14,219 nt of DNA, taken from the NCBI GenBank assembly GCA_015521535.1, contig WAOA01000042.1, forward strand, positions 1 through 14,219, written 5' to 3'. Below the pieces are notes generated by a model that saw only the letters and a list, made by a program, of their open reading frames with translations, ran no database searches and was not told where the DNA came from. Source of the DNA: Candidatus Aenigmatarchaeota archaeon. Lineage in GTDB: Archaea > Aenigmatarchaeota > Aenigmatarchaeia > Aenigmatarchaeales > SZUA-1535. Position numbers and translations under genes: made by a program. Shown here piece by piece: positions 1-7,063 of this stretch (the first letter of the stretch is position 1; each line of letters opens with the position of its first letter).

Positions 1-204
1 AAGTAAATCCTGTGCATCTGTATTTATCGCTATCGTTTCTGAACCTACTATTCCTACCTGCATTAATCGAGAGATAGTGTTGTTTCCTGCACCACCTATA
101 CCTACTACTTTTATTACTGCCTTTCGTGTTTCAAGAAGTTTTCTAAGATCTTCGTCAACTGATGCTCTTTTTCTAGATGAACCTTCTTTTATTCTTACGG
201 CCAT
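1..204 (-). CDS. ftsZ: Cell division protein FtsZ, N-terminal part (runs off the window)
   Basis: Only the first 68 residues are present; the gene continues beyond base 1. FtsZ is the tubulin-like GTPase that forms the cytokinetic ring. The translation starts [20 protein letters not shown] and then enters the first Rossmann strand and nucleotide-binding segment, with [15 protein letters not shown] at residues 33-47 and [10 protein letters not shown] at residues 58-67, both hallmarks of FtsZ. The basic N-terminal tail of about 28 residues before the GTPase domain is normal for archaeal FtsZ. The ATG at 204-202 is preceded by a strong ribosome binding site (TGAGGTGAG on the minus strand, 216-208). 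The FKBP gene upstream on the same strand ends at 288, so the two are probably transcribed separately: a TATA-like element lies between them. The family call is secure; which FtsZ paralogue it is cannot be decided from this fragment. Confidence 0.95.
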   Translation of the reverse strand, partial: MAVRIKEGSSRKRASVDEDLRKLLETRKAVIKVVGIGGAGNNTISRLMQVGIVGSETIAINTDAQDLL

Positions 205-207
205 TTT

Positions 208-258
208 CTCACCTCATAAGAATATCATTTTAAAGGTTTTCAAGAATGTATTTAAAGA
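208..258 (-). promoter_or_regulatory. ftsZ promoter (TATA) and ribosome binding site
   Basis: On the minus strand TTTAAATA (256-249) resembles an archaeal TATA box. A start about 25 bases downstream (near 225) would give a short leader that contains TGAGGTGAG (216-208), complementary to the 16S 3' end, ahead of the ATG at 204. So ftsZ appears to be a leadered gene, unlike several neighbours. The transcription start is inferred from spacing only. Confidence 0.5.
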
Positions 259-287
259 TTTTGAAATTATTATAAAACAATTTATAA

Positions 288-881
288 TCAGAACTCCTCG
301 ATAAACAATACTTTTTCAACTTTGAGATATTTTTTAACACTTTCAGATATTCTATTTTTCTGGACTTCGGATAACTTGTTTTTGAGTTTTATTTTAACGG
401 TTTTTTCAGAAATTTTTACTTCAGGGTTTTTTTCGCCGGAGAAAAATTCTACAAGAGCATTTACTTTCTCTTCAGACTTTTCGATTTTTTCAACGATTTC
501 AATATCGTATTCCAAAATTTTACCCGCCAGAGGATGATTAAAATCTATTTTCACCCTTCCAGAACTCACAGAAAGGACCCGGCCATAAAGATTATCCGCC
601 TTTATTATCATACCAGGATAAGGATTTGTGTTATGCTTTCTAAATTCGGATAAATGAATTATTTTTACGAGTTCAGGTAGCCTTTTTCCAAACGCCTTTT
701 CAGGAGGTATTTCTTCAGTTTTTGATTCTCCGACATTCATTTTTTGGATTATTTCATCTAAACCTTTTATCACAAAACCTTCTCCGACCACGATCGGTAT
801 TTTTTCACCTTTATCAAAAATCTCTCCGGTTTCTTTAATTCTACCCGTATAATTTATTCTTATAAAATCACCTTTTTGCAT
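288..881 (-). CDS. FKBP-type peptidyl-prolyl cis-trans isomerase, SlyD-like, long archaeal form
   Basis: A 197-residue cytoplasmic prolyl isomerase/chaperone. The N-terminus (GDFIRINYTGRI, then GEIFDKGEKIPIVVGEGFVIKG at about residues 19-40) is the split FKBP fold. Residues about 62-125 are the insert-in-flap chaperone domain, and NHPLAGK at about 115-121 is the signature where the chain returns to the FKBP core. A C-terminal extension of about 60 residues (from about 137) matches the long 26-kDa class of archaeal FKBPs rather than bacterial SlyD, which has a His-rich tail; no such tail is present. The start ATG at 881 has no clear ribosome binding site but sits about 22 bases below an AT-rich TATA element, so a leaderless or near-leaderless transcript is likely. 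It would help folding of proline-limited proteins, a general housekeeping role. Confidence 0.93.
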   Translation of the reverse strand: MQKGDFIRINYTGRIKETGEIFDKGEKIPIVVGEGFVIKGLDEIIQKMNVGESKTEEIPPEKAFGKRLPELVKIIHLSEFRKHNTNPYPGMIIKADNLYGRVLSVSSGRVKIDFNHPLAGKILEYDIEIVEKIEKSEEKVNALVEFFSGEKNPEVKISEKTVKIKLKNKLSEVQKNRISESVKKYLKVEKVLFIEEF

Positions 882-896
882 GAAATAGCGATAGAA

Positions 897-910
897 TTAT
901 ATATTTAAAA
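897..910. promoter_or_regulatory. AT-rich TATA element upstream of the FKBP gene, possibly used in both directions
   Basis: The stretch ttatatatttaaaa reads as a TATA box on either strand. On the minus strand it lies about 22 bases upstream of the FKBP ATG at 881, fitting a leaderless start. On the plus strand it would place a start near 928, ahead of the hairpin at 973-1009. Only the minus-strand use is supported by a recognisable gene. Confidence 0.45.
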
Positions 911-927
911 ATCTTTCTACCATTTCC

Positions 928-1016
928 TTAGATCTGTCCAAACAAGAGCGGAGATACTTGCCAAGAATTAACCACGAAACCGATTTTCTTTGCACCTCTC
1001 GGTTTCGTGTTTTTAC
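928..1016 (+). other. Strong hairpin with T-tail between divergent genes; possible small RNA
   Basis: Bases 973-983 (cacgaaaccga) and 999-1009 (tcggtttcgtg) form a perfect 11-bp inverted repeat with a 15-base loop, followed by five T residues at 1010-1014. Read on the plus strand this looks like a stem plus U-tail that ends a transcript. A transcript from the TATA element at 897-910 would begin near 928 and be about 90 nt long. No gene on the plus strand ends here, so the hairpin is not an ordinary gene terminator. A second short inverted repeat (gttcc/ggaac) lies at 1040-1057. Alternatives are a protein-binding operator for the TrmB-like regulator just downstream, or a remnant element. Start and end are guesses; the hairpin itself is certain. 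Confidence 0.35.
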
Positions 1017-1072
1017 ATTACAAGGTGAGTTTCATGATAGTTCCGCGTTGTTGGAACAGCTTTTCATTGATA

Positions 1073-1080
1073 TTTATATT
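1073..1080 (+). promoter_or_regulatory. TATA box of the TrmB-like regulator
   Basis: The element tttatatt is centred about 25 bases before the ATG at 1102, which has no ribosome binding site. This is the spacing of a leaderless archaeal mRNA and is the main reason for choosing the start at 1102. Confidence 0.6.
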
Positions 1081-1101
1081 TTTCTGGATAATCTCTATAA
1101 T

Positions 1102-1881
1102 ATGTTTTACAAGGATATTTCAAAAAATTTGGTAGAGATGATTAAAAAATCCAAATTCTTTGATAAAGTAGAAATAAAAGTAATTTCCGCGATGCTGGAA
1201 TTAGAAAAGGAAGGAAAAATAAAAAATACCGCAAGTATTATTGCAAAAAGATGCGGAATGAGCGTAACTAACGCTTATAAATATCTTTATAATCTCGCAG
1301 AAATAGGTATAGTAGAGTATGAAGAGGATAAACAAAAATTATTTTGGCTTTCAAGAGTAAATCCCTTTGATAGAATAATTTCTATGATAACGAAAGAATA
1401 TACCGAAAGAAAAGCAGCGCTAAAAGCAGCGGGAGATATGTATAGTAGAATAATTTCTCCTATTCGTGTCTTAGAAAAGCCTTATATAAAAAATATAACC
1501 TCTTTTGACGACTTTGAAAAAAAATGTGCTTACATTTCTGATATAGCAGAAGGTAAATTATGCATAATCTCTGACTGGGTACCAGAAGAATTTATTATAT
1601 TGGATTCTTGGAAAAGAGTTAAAGAACGAGGCGTAGAAATGAAATGGCTTGCTAATGACCTATCAGAGGAAAAAACAGAACTTCTTCAGAAACTTGGATT
1701 TGAAGTAAGATTTTTCGATGAAATAATATATTTTTTCATAATGGTTGCAGATGAAAATAACGGAGTGGTTGTTAAAAATATAAATAAGGAAAAAATAAAC
1801 GGATTCTGGTTCATAAATCAGGAAAATGATTTTCAGAAAAATTTCGATGAATGGTGGGATTCAGCAGGGGAAATAAAATAA
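1102..1881 (+). CDS. TrmB-family-like transcriptional regulator
   Basis: A 259-residue predicted DNA-binding regulator. Residues about 20-85 form a winged helix-turn-helix: the recognition region is ASIIAKRCGMSVTNAYKYLY (44-63), followed by a wing (IVEYEEDKQKLFWL, 70-83). Residues about 88-120 look like a helical linker (IISMITKEYTERKAALKAA). The C-terminal part (about 145-259) has the alternating strand/helix pattern of the TrmB effector domain, with RGVEMKWLANDLSEE and GFEVRFF typical of its phospholipase-D-like fold. TrmB proteins sense sugars or other small molecules; the ligand here is unknown. The frame stays open upstream to a TTG at 958, but that would run through the hairpin at 973-1009, and the TATA spacing favours the ATG at 1102. 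The antiporter gene follows on the same strand after 32 bases with its own TATA box, so a functional link is possible but not shown. Confidence 0.7.
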   Translation: MFYKDISKNLVEMIKKSKFFDKVEIKVISAMLELEKEGKIKNTASIIAKRCGMSVTNAYKYLYNLAEIGIVEYEEDKQKLFWLSRVNPFDRIISMITKEYTERKAALKAAGDMYSRIISPIRVLEKPYIKNITSFDDFEKKCAYISDIAEGKLCIISDWVPEEFIILDSWKRVKERGVEMKWLANDLSEEKTELLQKLGFEVRFFDEIIYFFIMVADENNGVVVKNINKEKINGFWFINQENDFQKNFDEWWDSAGEIK

Positions 1882-1890
1882 TTTTTAAAT
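1882..1890 (+). promoter_or_regulatory. TATA box of the antiporter gene
   Basis: The element tttttaaat overlaps the last base of the regulator stop codon and lies about 27 bases before the antiporter ATG at 1914. No ribosome binding site precedes that ATG, so the transcript is probably leaderless. Read-through from the regulator gene cannot be excluded. Confidence 0.5.
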
Positions 1891-1913
1891 TAAATAACAC
1901 AATATAACGTAAT

Positions 1914-3116
1914 ATGGATGTCCAAATAATTTTTATACTGATTTCAGCGATTATCGCTATAGGATTTTTTTCAAATTATATTTTTAAAAAAACAAAAATA
2001 CCGGATATAATCTGGCTTGTAATTTTCGGTTATCTGATCGGACCTGTATTTAATATTATAAATCCGCAAACAATATGGAGTTTTCTTCCGTTATTCTCGG
2101 CAATAGCACTTCTTATGATCCTTTTCGATACAGGCTCGAGAATGGATATCTATAAACTTATCGATGAAAGTATTAACGTTATCTCTCTTACGGTACTTTG
2201 TTTTTTACTTTCATTCTTTACAGTCTTCGTATTTTGCTTTTGGGTACTCAAACTCGATGTTGTACTTTCTCTTCTCATAGGTTCTATAACCGGTGGTACG
2301 AGTTCTGCCATTTCGATACCGCTTTCAAATCTTCTTAAAGGAAAAATAAGAAATGAAATCGGGTTAACTCTTAAAGTAGAGTCGATTTTAACAGACCCAT
2401 TAGTAATAATAGTTTCACTCGTATTTATTCAGGCATCAACGATTTCATATTCAATTCAAACCCTAACCCTTTTAAAAAACGTTTTTCACATGTTTTCCAC
2501 TTCGATAGTTTTCGGATTAATCGCCGGAATTATTTGGGGCGTTATCTGGCATAAATTTGAGAAATACGACTATCACTATATGCTAACGCTCGCCTTTCTC
2601 TTTCTTCTTTATGTGGTTTCAGATTTCTTGGGCGGTAACGGCGCAATTTCTGTTTTCATGACAGGCGTTGTTTTAGGGAATATAAAAAAGATTAAACAAA
2701 TGTTTCGGTTGAAGCATACGCTCACAGGGCTTTCTAAACAAATGAAAAGGTTTAACTCCTATATTACTTTTTTCATAAGAACGTTTTTCTTTTCTTCGAT
2801 AGGAATTATAATCCAATTTGAAAATCCTTTGTATATCCTTATAGGGATAATAATTACATTACTGATTTTCATAACAAGGTACGTTTCTGTATATATCTTT
2901 TCCTTAGTCGAAAAACTTTCTAGAGGTGAAAGAATTTTAATGACATTTCTCGCTCCTCGCGGTCTTGCAGCGGCTGTACTCGCTTCGCTTGTTTATGCTA
3001 AATACAATATCCCAGGTTCAGAAATGCTCGTACAGATAGTTTTTACCGTGATTTTAGGAACGGTTATAATGTCTACCCTTGGAATAGCGAAGTTTGAAAG
3101 AAGCAGAAAGGGCTAA
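1914..3116 (+). CDS. Na+(K+)/H+ antiporter, CPA1/NhaP-like
   Basis: A 400-residue membrane transporter exchanging protons for Na+ or K+, with about 12 hydrophobic segments. Family marks are ALLMILFDTGSRMD (65-78; the usual form is LILFDGG), the unwound-helix region GSITGGTSSA (123-132), the ion-site helix KVESILTDPLVIIVSL (154-169), GNGAISVFMTGVVLGN (241-256) and LAPRGLAAAVLASLVYA (346-362). In well-studied archaeal NhaP proteins the ion site is an Asn-Asp pair; here it is Thr160-Asp161. The proton-carrying Asp161 is therefore kept but the preceding Asn is not, which may change ion choice or stoichiometry. The start ATG fits a leaderless transcript. The 3' end overlaps the convergent 81-residue gene by 4 bases. 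Confidence 0.92.
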   Translation: MDVQIIFILISAIIAIGFFSNYIFKKTKIPDIIWLVIFGYLIGPVFNIINPQTIWSFLPLFSAIALLMILFDTGSRMDIYKLIDESINVISLTVLCFLLSFFTVFVFCFWVLKLDVVLSLLIGSITGGTSSAISIPLSNLLKGKIRNEIGLTLKVESILTDPLVIIVSLVFIQASTISYSIQTLTLLKNVFHMFSTSIVFGLIAGIIWGVIWHKFEKYDYHYMLTLAFLFLLYVVSDFLGGNGAISVFMTGVVLGNIKKIKQMFRLKHTLTGLSKQMKRFNSYITFFIRTFFFSSIGIIIQFENPLYILIGIIITLLIFITRYVSVYIFSLVEKLSRGERILMTFLAPRGLAAAVLASLVYAKYNIPGSEMLVQIVFTVILGTVIMSTLGIAKFERSRKG

Positions 3117-3358
3117 AAGAGTTTTATCACATACTTAGGTCCTCTGCCGTTATTCATATTTCTTTCTATTGACACAGTGTAAGTTTCTCCTTCTTCTGGT
3201 TCGAAGTCAAAACACTCTTTTGGTACAGTCTTTCTCCACGGCATTCTTCCAGTAGTATTAATACCTTCGTTGACTGTTTCAATTTCTACATAATCAGGCG
3301 AAGTATATATTTTCTTAATTTCTATCTCCCACACGCCCGTTCTATCAGATAAAACCAT
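3113..3358 (-). CDS. Small conserved-looking protein of unknown function
   Basis: An 81-residue protein I do not recognise. It is soluble, without a signal peptide or membrane segment, and the pattern of alternating hydrophobic and charged residues (VWEIEIKKIYTSPDYVEIET, then ETYTVSIERN, then KYVIKLF) predicts an all-beta fold, possibly a small barrel. It has one Cys only and no catalytic motif that I can see. It is probably real: GAGGTGGTG lies just upstream of the ATG at 3358, and codon use resembles that of its neighbours. It is convergent with, and overlaps by 4 bases, the antiporter gene. It is separated by 177 bases from the pilus operon upstream on the same strand, so it is not clearly part of that operon. 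Confidence 0.7.
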   Translation of the reverse strand: MVLSDRTGVWEIEIKKIYTSPDYVEIETVNEGINTTGRMPWRKTVPKECFDFEPEEGETYTVSIERNMNNGRGPKYVIKLF

Positions 3359-3535
3359 AACACCACCTCAAAAAATTTTAGTAAGGTGAAAGGACCAATG
3401 GAAATTTTAACCTACTACTACGAGAAGATTAAAGAGTAGAAGGAGAGAGGTAATTAAAGATATGTTACTCAACTCGTTTCGAGGTGAATATATTGAATTC
3501 ATATTAATAAAAGTGTCTTGAAAGTTTATAAATCT

Positions 3536-4795
3536 TTAATATTTATATCCGAGAAAAAGATAAACACCTCCTACTTCTGGAATATCGCAGCATTGCGGTA
3601 GCGGAAAGAATAGCACAACTCTTTCTGGAGTTCCGAAATAAGTTTTGTAAACGAATTCATTTGCCATACTTGCGGCAATCGCTTTCACCAATGCTCTATA
3701 CTCATCGCTTTCTGGGAAATAGGAAATCCAAAGAGCACGGTTCGTAGTTGTATTAAGAACAGAAAGAGAATAAAGCTCATCCTTACTTATCAGTACGTTT
3801 CTTCCAGAAGGATTGGCGATTACTTTAACTTCATTAGGCTCCGAATAATCATAAAAAATAAAAGTATGATTCAGTGGTTGAATAAACACTTCCCTTTCAA
3901 ATACCTTTTTTATTTTAAACACAAACTTCATATCTGGCAAAGAAGGATTTTTTTCTCTTGTGTTTAAAATAAATATCTCACCTTCCTTTTTTCTACCCAC
4001 TCCTTCTATTTCTACTTCTTTGTTTTGGGTTATATTAATTTGTGTAGCATTAAGCCATATTCTCCACACACCTTGATATTTTCCATTTATCTGTTTCGTT
4101 GTTTTAACATCGAATCCGAAAGCGAGAAAGTATTTTGGTATGCTATCTTTTAAGGGTTCATAAGATGAAAAACGTTGATAATTTTCTTTTAGGTTTGGCG
4201 AATTCCTAAGAGAAAACGTCTCATCCATTTTATATAAATCAGAGCCCGAGTTAGGGTTTCCGCCAAAACCTTTTATTTTAGTTATAGCAATAATCTTTCC
4301 GTTATTTTCAAGATATCTTTGAACTAATGAATTTTCGTCGAAATTCGTAAAATTGATAAATACGATAATATCGAATCCATAAAGTTTTACATCTTCAGGT
4401 GAAAGGAATGTAAATTTTCTGACAGAAAAGTTTACCCATCTGTTATTGTAAAAACTTGGAGAGAATATACTTTCTGCAAAAGCAACTTCTTCGTCACTGC
4501 AGTTAGCGCAACCCACTCTTATATACGGTTTTGGAAGACCTTTTATATACATTCCAAAATTAACCATTTCTGACAGAGATTTTTCCATTTCATTTATAAA
4601 AGCAGTTTTATTGGAAAAAATAAGCGCGGTTTTATTCGCAATACTTATATACTTCCATGCATTTTCACCTATTTTAATAAGATCGAAATCAGACCACTCA
4701 ACTTTAACATTTATAGAAGATAAGGATAACCACACAGAAAAAACAAGGATTAATATTGCAAATGATACCTCTATTATATGAATAAACCCCTTCAT
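3536..4795 (-). CDS. Very large pilin-like secreted/membrane-anchored protein of the type IV pilus operon
   Basis: A 419-residue protein starting MKGFIHIIEVSFAILILVFS. The short basic start, Gly3, Glu9 and a hydrophobic helix to about residue 26 are the layout of an archaeal class III (prepilin-type) signal, so the protein is probably processed by a prepilin peptidase and exposed outside. Typical archaeal pilins are 100-180 residues; this one is more than twice that. Residues about 138-172 (YGFDIIVFINFT, then LVQRYLENNGKIIAIT) look like the strand-helix-strand of a glutamine amidotransferase/DUF4350-like fold, which here would be non-catalytic. Cys pairs occur at GCANC (95-99) and near the C-terminus (PQCCDI), perhaps forming disulfides. 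The frame also allows an ATG at 4813, but that overlaps the previous gene by 17 bases; the ATG at 4795 is preceded by GGTGGT and gives the compact prepilin signal, so I use it. It is the last gene of the operon and could be a tip adhesin or minor pilin. Function is inferred from context. Confidence 0.72.
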   Translation of the reverse strand: MKGFIHIIEVSFAILILVFSVWLSLSSINVKVEWSDFDLIKIGENAWKYISIANKTALIFSNKTAFINEMEKSLSEMVNFGMYIKGLPKPYIRVGCANCSDEEVAFAESIFSPSFYNNRWVNFSVRKFTFLSPEDVKLYGFDIIVFINFTNFDENSLVQRYLENNGKIIAITKIKGFGGNPNSGSDLYKMDETFSLRNSPNLKENYQRFSSYEPLKDSIPKYFLAFGFDVKTTKQINGKYQGVWRIWLNATQINITQNKEVEIEGVGRKKEGEIFILNTREKNPSLPDMKFVFKIKKVFEREVFIQPLNHTFIFYDYSEPNEVKVIANPSGRNVLISKDELYSLSVLNTTTNRALWISYFPESDEYRALVKAIAASMANEFVYKTYFGTPERVVLFFPLPQCCDIPEVGGVYLFLGYKY

Positions 4796-4796
4796 C

Positions 4797-5252
4797 TTAC
4801 CACCATATTTCAAGTATCAATTTACCCATTTCACTATTTATTTTAACGGTTCTTTCGAGGTATATTTTTAGATTTCCGACTCCGCCGCATTCAAAAAAAA
4901 TATTTCCGGATTCGCCTATAAGAAGAAGTCTGTAACCTGTGATATTGAAACTTTTTTCAAAAAGCGAACAATCATTTTTTAAAGCGTTGACTTTATCGAG
5001 CGATAGATTATACGGCGAGAACGCTAAGCCAAGCCTTTTCAAATTATTAGGTGACTTTTCCCAATCCGGCGGAATACCCTTTTCATTTACAAGGATATCA
5101 ACTATTTTTTCACCTTTAATCTTAGAAGTCTGTGAATAAATATCGGAAAAAACCGAAGTTGTATTTTCAGATATATATTTTCCTATTGATAGTATCAAAA
5201 TTCCGAATATGAATACAGATAATAAAAATTCTATTTTTCCCTGAGACTTCAT
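4797..5252 (-). CDS. Type IV pilin-like protein (class III signal peptide)
   Basis: A 151-residue protein with an N-terminus (MKSQGKIEFLLSVFIFGILI) that closely follows the archaeal class III signal: Lys-Ser before the cut, then Gln-Gly-Lys-Ile-Glu with Glu8 at about +5, and a hydrophobic assembly helix to about residue 24. The remainder (about 30-151) would be the exposed head. Its C-terminal part is strand-rich (LLLIGESGNIFFECGGVGNLKIYLERTVK), with two Cys residues (DCSLFEK and FFECGG) that may pair. The ATG overlaps the stop of the upstream TadC-like gene as ATGA, showing translational coupling. It ends one base before the large pilin-like gene begins. It is probably a structural or minor pilin of the machine encoded here. 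Confidence 0.8.
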   Translation of the reverse strand: MKSQGKIEFLLSVFIFGILILSIGKYISENTTSVFSDIYSQTSKIKGEKIVDILVNEKGIPPDWEKSPNNLKRLGLAFSPYNLSLDKVNALKNDCSLFEKSFNITGYRLLLIGESGNIFFECGGVGNLKIYLERTVKINSEMGKLILEIWW

Positions 5253-6190
5253 ATTATCCCCAACCTTACGAGTATCATAAAAACACCTAAACCTATAAGG
5301 GTAAGAATGAGACTGTGTTTTATTCCTGCTGATGGGGAGTTTTCACCTATTTGTCCGCATACCAATCCGGAGAATATACCCTGTACAATAAGCATAGAAA
5401 AAAACAAACCGCGATAATAACCTTCAGCACCTGTCCCAAAGAATAATAATTGTGATATTCCGTTAAAAGTCCAGCACGCTATACAAAATGGGTCAGAAGT
5501 CTTAGTACAGATATTACATGGGTCTTGAAAACCAAAACTTACTAATTCTCCATTACTACCAATAGAAAGCATCGGCATTAGCGATTTTGAAAGTCCGACT
5601 ATTATTCCAAGAAATACGAAATATATTATATAAATCGTCATAACATGCTGTATCATCATTGCCTTTCTTTCTTTTTCTAACTCCTTTATCATTGAAATAT
5701 TTTCCGAAATAGATTCTATAGATTCTTCTATATTTCCACCGGAGTTATAAGATTCTATTATAATCTCTACACTTTTTCTTATCACGCTGGATTCTTTCAT
5801 TCTTTCTGAAAATCTTCGTAGAACTTCCTGTAAAGGAATTCCCCACGAGAGTTGAACAGACATTTTTTTAATTTCTTTAGTTAATTTTCCGTAATCAACA
5901 CGAGAAGCATTTTTGAGCGCTTCTTGTAATGTCAGACCAGATTTTTGCCATTCCGCTAAGTCCTGAAGAAATACAGGAAACATATCTTCAATCATTTTTA
6001 TTCTTTTATATTTGAAAAATGTTAAAAGTCCCTTAGGAACGAACATTACAAGGAGTGCGAGAAGTATCAAATTCCCAAGAACTCCTATGTCATTGTAGAA
6101 AAAAACTATACCAAATATAATTATAAAAATACCTGCGACTATCGGTACGAGTTCCTTTCTTTTGGAATTTTCTCTATTTTTTTTCTCCAT
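5249..6190 (-). CDS. GspF/TadC/FlaJ-type pilus platform membrane protein (second of pair)
   Basis: A 313-residue inner-membrane platform protein, the part that couples the ATPase to pilin assembly. Two hydrophobic segments (about 14-33 and 36-52) precede the cytoplasmic GspF helical domain, with FPVFLQDLAEWQKSGLTLQE (71-90), GIPLQEVLRRFSERM (117-131) and IIESYNSGGNIEESIESI (145-162) matching the FlaJ/TadC pattern. Three more membrane segments follow (about 183-204, 261-280 and 293-312). The loop between the first two of these carries an unusual Cys quartet, DPCNIC (223-228) and DPFCIAC (233-239). If the GspF domain is cytoplasmic, this loop is outside. The gene starts one base after the stop of its partner and ends with an ATGA overlap, so it is tightly coupled in the operon. 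Confidence 0.88.
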   Translation of the reverse strand: MEKKNRENSKRKELVPIVAGIFIIIFGIVFFYNDIGVLGNLILLALLVMFVPKGLLTFFKYKRIKMIEDMFPVFLQDLAEWQKSGLTLQEALKNASRVDYGKLTKEIKKMSVQLSWGIPLQEVLRRFSERMKESSVIRKSVEIIIESYNSGGNIEESIESISENISMIKELEKERKAMMIQHVMTIYIIYFVFLGIIVGLSKSLMPMLSIGSNGELVSFGFQDPCNICTKTSDPFCIACWTFNGISQLLFFGTGAEGYYRGLFFSMLIVQGIFSGLVCGQIGENSPSAGIKHSLILTLIGLGVFMILVRLGII

Positions 6191-6191
6191 C

Positions 6192-7061
6192 TCAGATACC
6201 CGGAGATATTGCTCTTACCAAAATAATAAATCCTATAGACACAAAAGGTAAAACAACGAATACTATAAGGAATTGCATAAATACTATGAATAGATTTGAC
6301 CCGCTTCCGAAGATAGACATTATCACACTAAGTATAAGGAAAAAAATCGAACCAATTATAATCATTGTCAGGTATATTTCTATCATTAAAGTTAATATCC
6401 TCGAATATGTTTCGAGCCTTCTTCGATATTCTGTCATAAATTCCTTTGTTTTTTCTTTGAAAAACAGTGATAAATTTGAGCCAGAGGAAAGAACCGTTAT
6501 AAGCCCTAACAACATTTCTTTAAATTGTTTAGAAGGTGTGCGCATTGCAGCCTTTCTAATAGCTTGTTCGAGATTCATTCCGAAAAATTCTATATCCCTG
6601 TATATTTTACTTGCTTCCCTTGCGATTTCTTTGTATTCCCTGAATCCTGAAAGTATTTTAAACATGCTTGTTGGCGGAACGCCGCTTGCGGAAATAGATG
6701 AAAGATAGATAGAAACAAGCGGAAGCGAAGCATCTATTTCTTTTGCTCTACGTTGCGTAACGAACGTGGGATAGGAGTAAAGGAAAAAGAATACGGCGAA
6801 TGAAAGAATCAATGAAGTTGTCATCGAAAGAAAGAAAGCAAAAGCCGGTTTTAAAAATAATCCACCTATAAACGAAAAAACAGGAAATTCCACCACAAAC
6901 GTTAATAAAGTGCAGAATATCATTACGTAAACATATTCTGTTAAAGATAGCGGAATATCGGATTTTTCTATATCCGGTTTGAGATTTTCAAAGTATTCGA
7001 CAAATGGCTCTAAGGATGGGCCGAAAAGTCTAAAAGACGCCTTTTTAAAAAATTCCCACAT
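6192..7061 (-). CDS. GspF/TadC/FlaJ-type pilus platform membrane protein (first of pair)
   Basis: A 289-residue membrane protein and the direct partner of the ATPase encoded just upstream. Membrane segments lie at about residues 42-62, 64-76 and 79-98, followed by the cytoplasmic GspF domain (EIDASLPLVSIYLSSISASG, then GVPPTSMFKILS, FFGMNLEQAIRKAA and LLGLITVLSSGSNLSLFF) and further membrane segments towards the C-terminus. The pattern is that of archaeal FlaJ/TadB-type proteins. The frame stays open to an ATG at 7169, but that would overlap the ATPase gene by 106 bases. The ATG at 7061 is preceded by a G-rich GAAGGGGGG site and begins three bases after the ATPase stop codon starts, so it is the better start. 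Two platform genes in a row, as here, are usual for Tad-like systems, where they may form a heterodimer. Confidence 0.88.
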   Translation of the reverse strand: MWEFFKKASFRLFGPSLEPFVEYFENLKPDIEKSDIPLSLTEYVYVMIFCTLLTFVVEFPVFSFIGGLFLKPAFAFFLSMTTSLILSFAVFFFLYSYPTFVTQRRAKEIDASLPLVSIYLSSISASGVPPTSMFKILSGFREYKEIAREASKIYRDIEFFGMNLEQAIRKAAMRTPSKQFKEMLLGLITVLSSGSNLSLFFKEKTKEFMTEYRRRLETYSRILTLMIEIYLTMIIIGSIFFLILSVIMSIFGSGSNLFIVFMQFLIVFVVLPFVSIGFIILVRAISPGI

Positions 7062-7063
7062 TT

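Noticed and set aside
958..1101. A 48-residue N-terminal extension of the TrmB-like regulator from a TTG start
   Set aside because: It would translate the perfect hairpin at 973-1009. The ATG at 1102 has correctly spaced TATA and gives the normal start of the helix-turn-helix domain.
3398..3439. A 13-codon open frame (and an 18-codon one at 3462-3521) with AGGTG-like sites between the unknown 81-residue gene and the pilus operon
   Set aside because: Too short to support without conservation. The 177-base gap holds no other signal I can defend.
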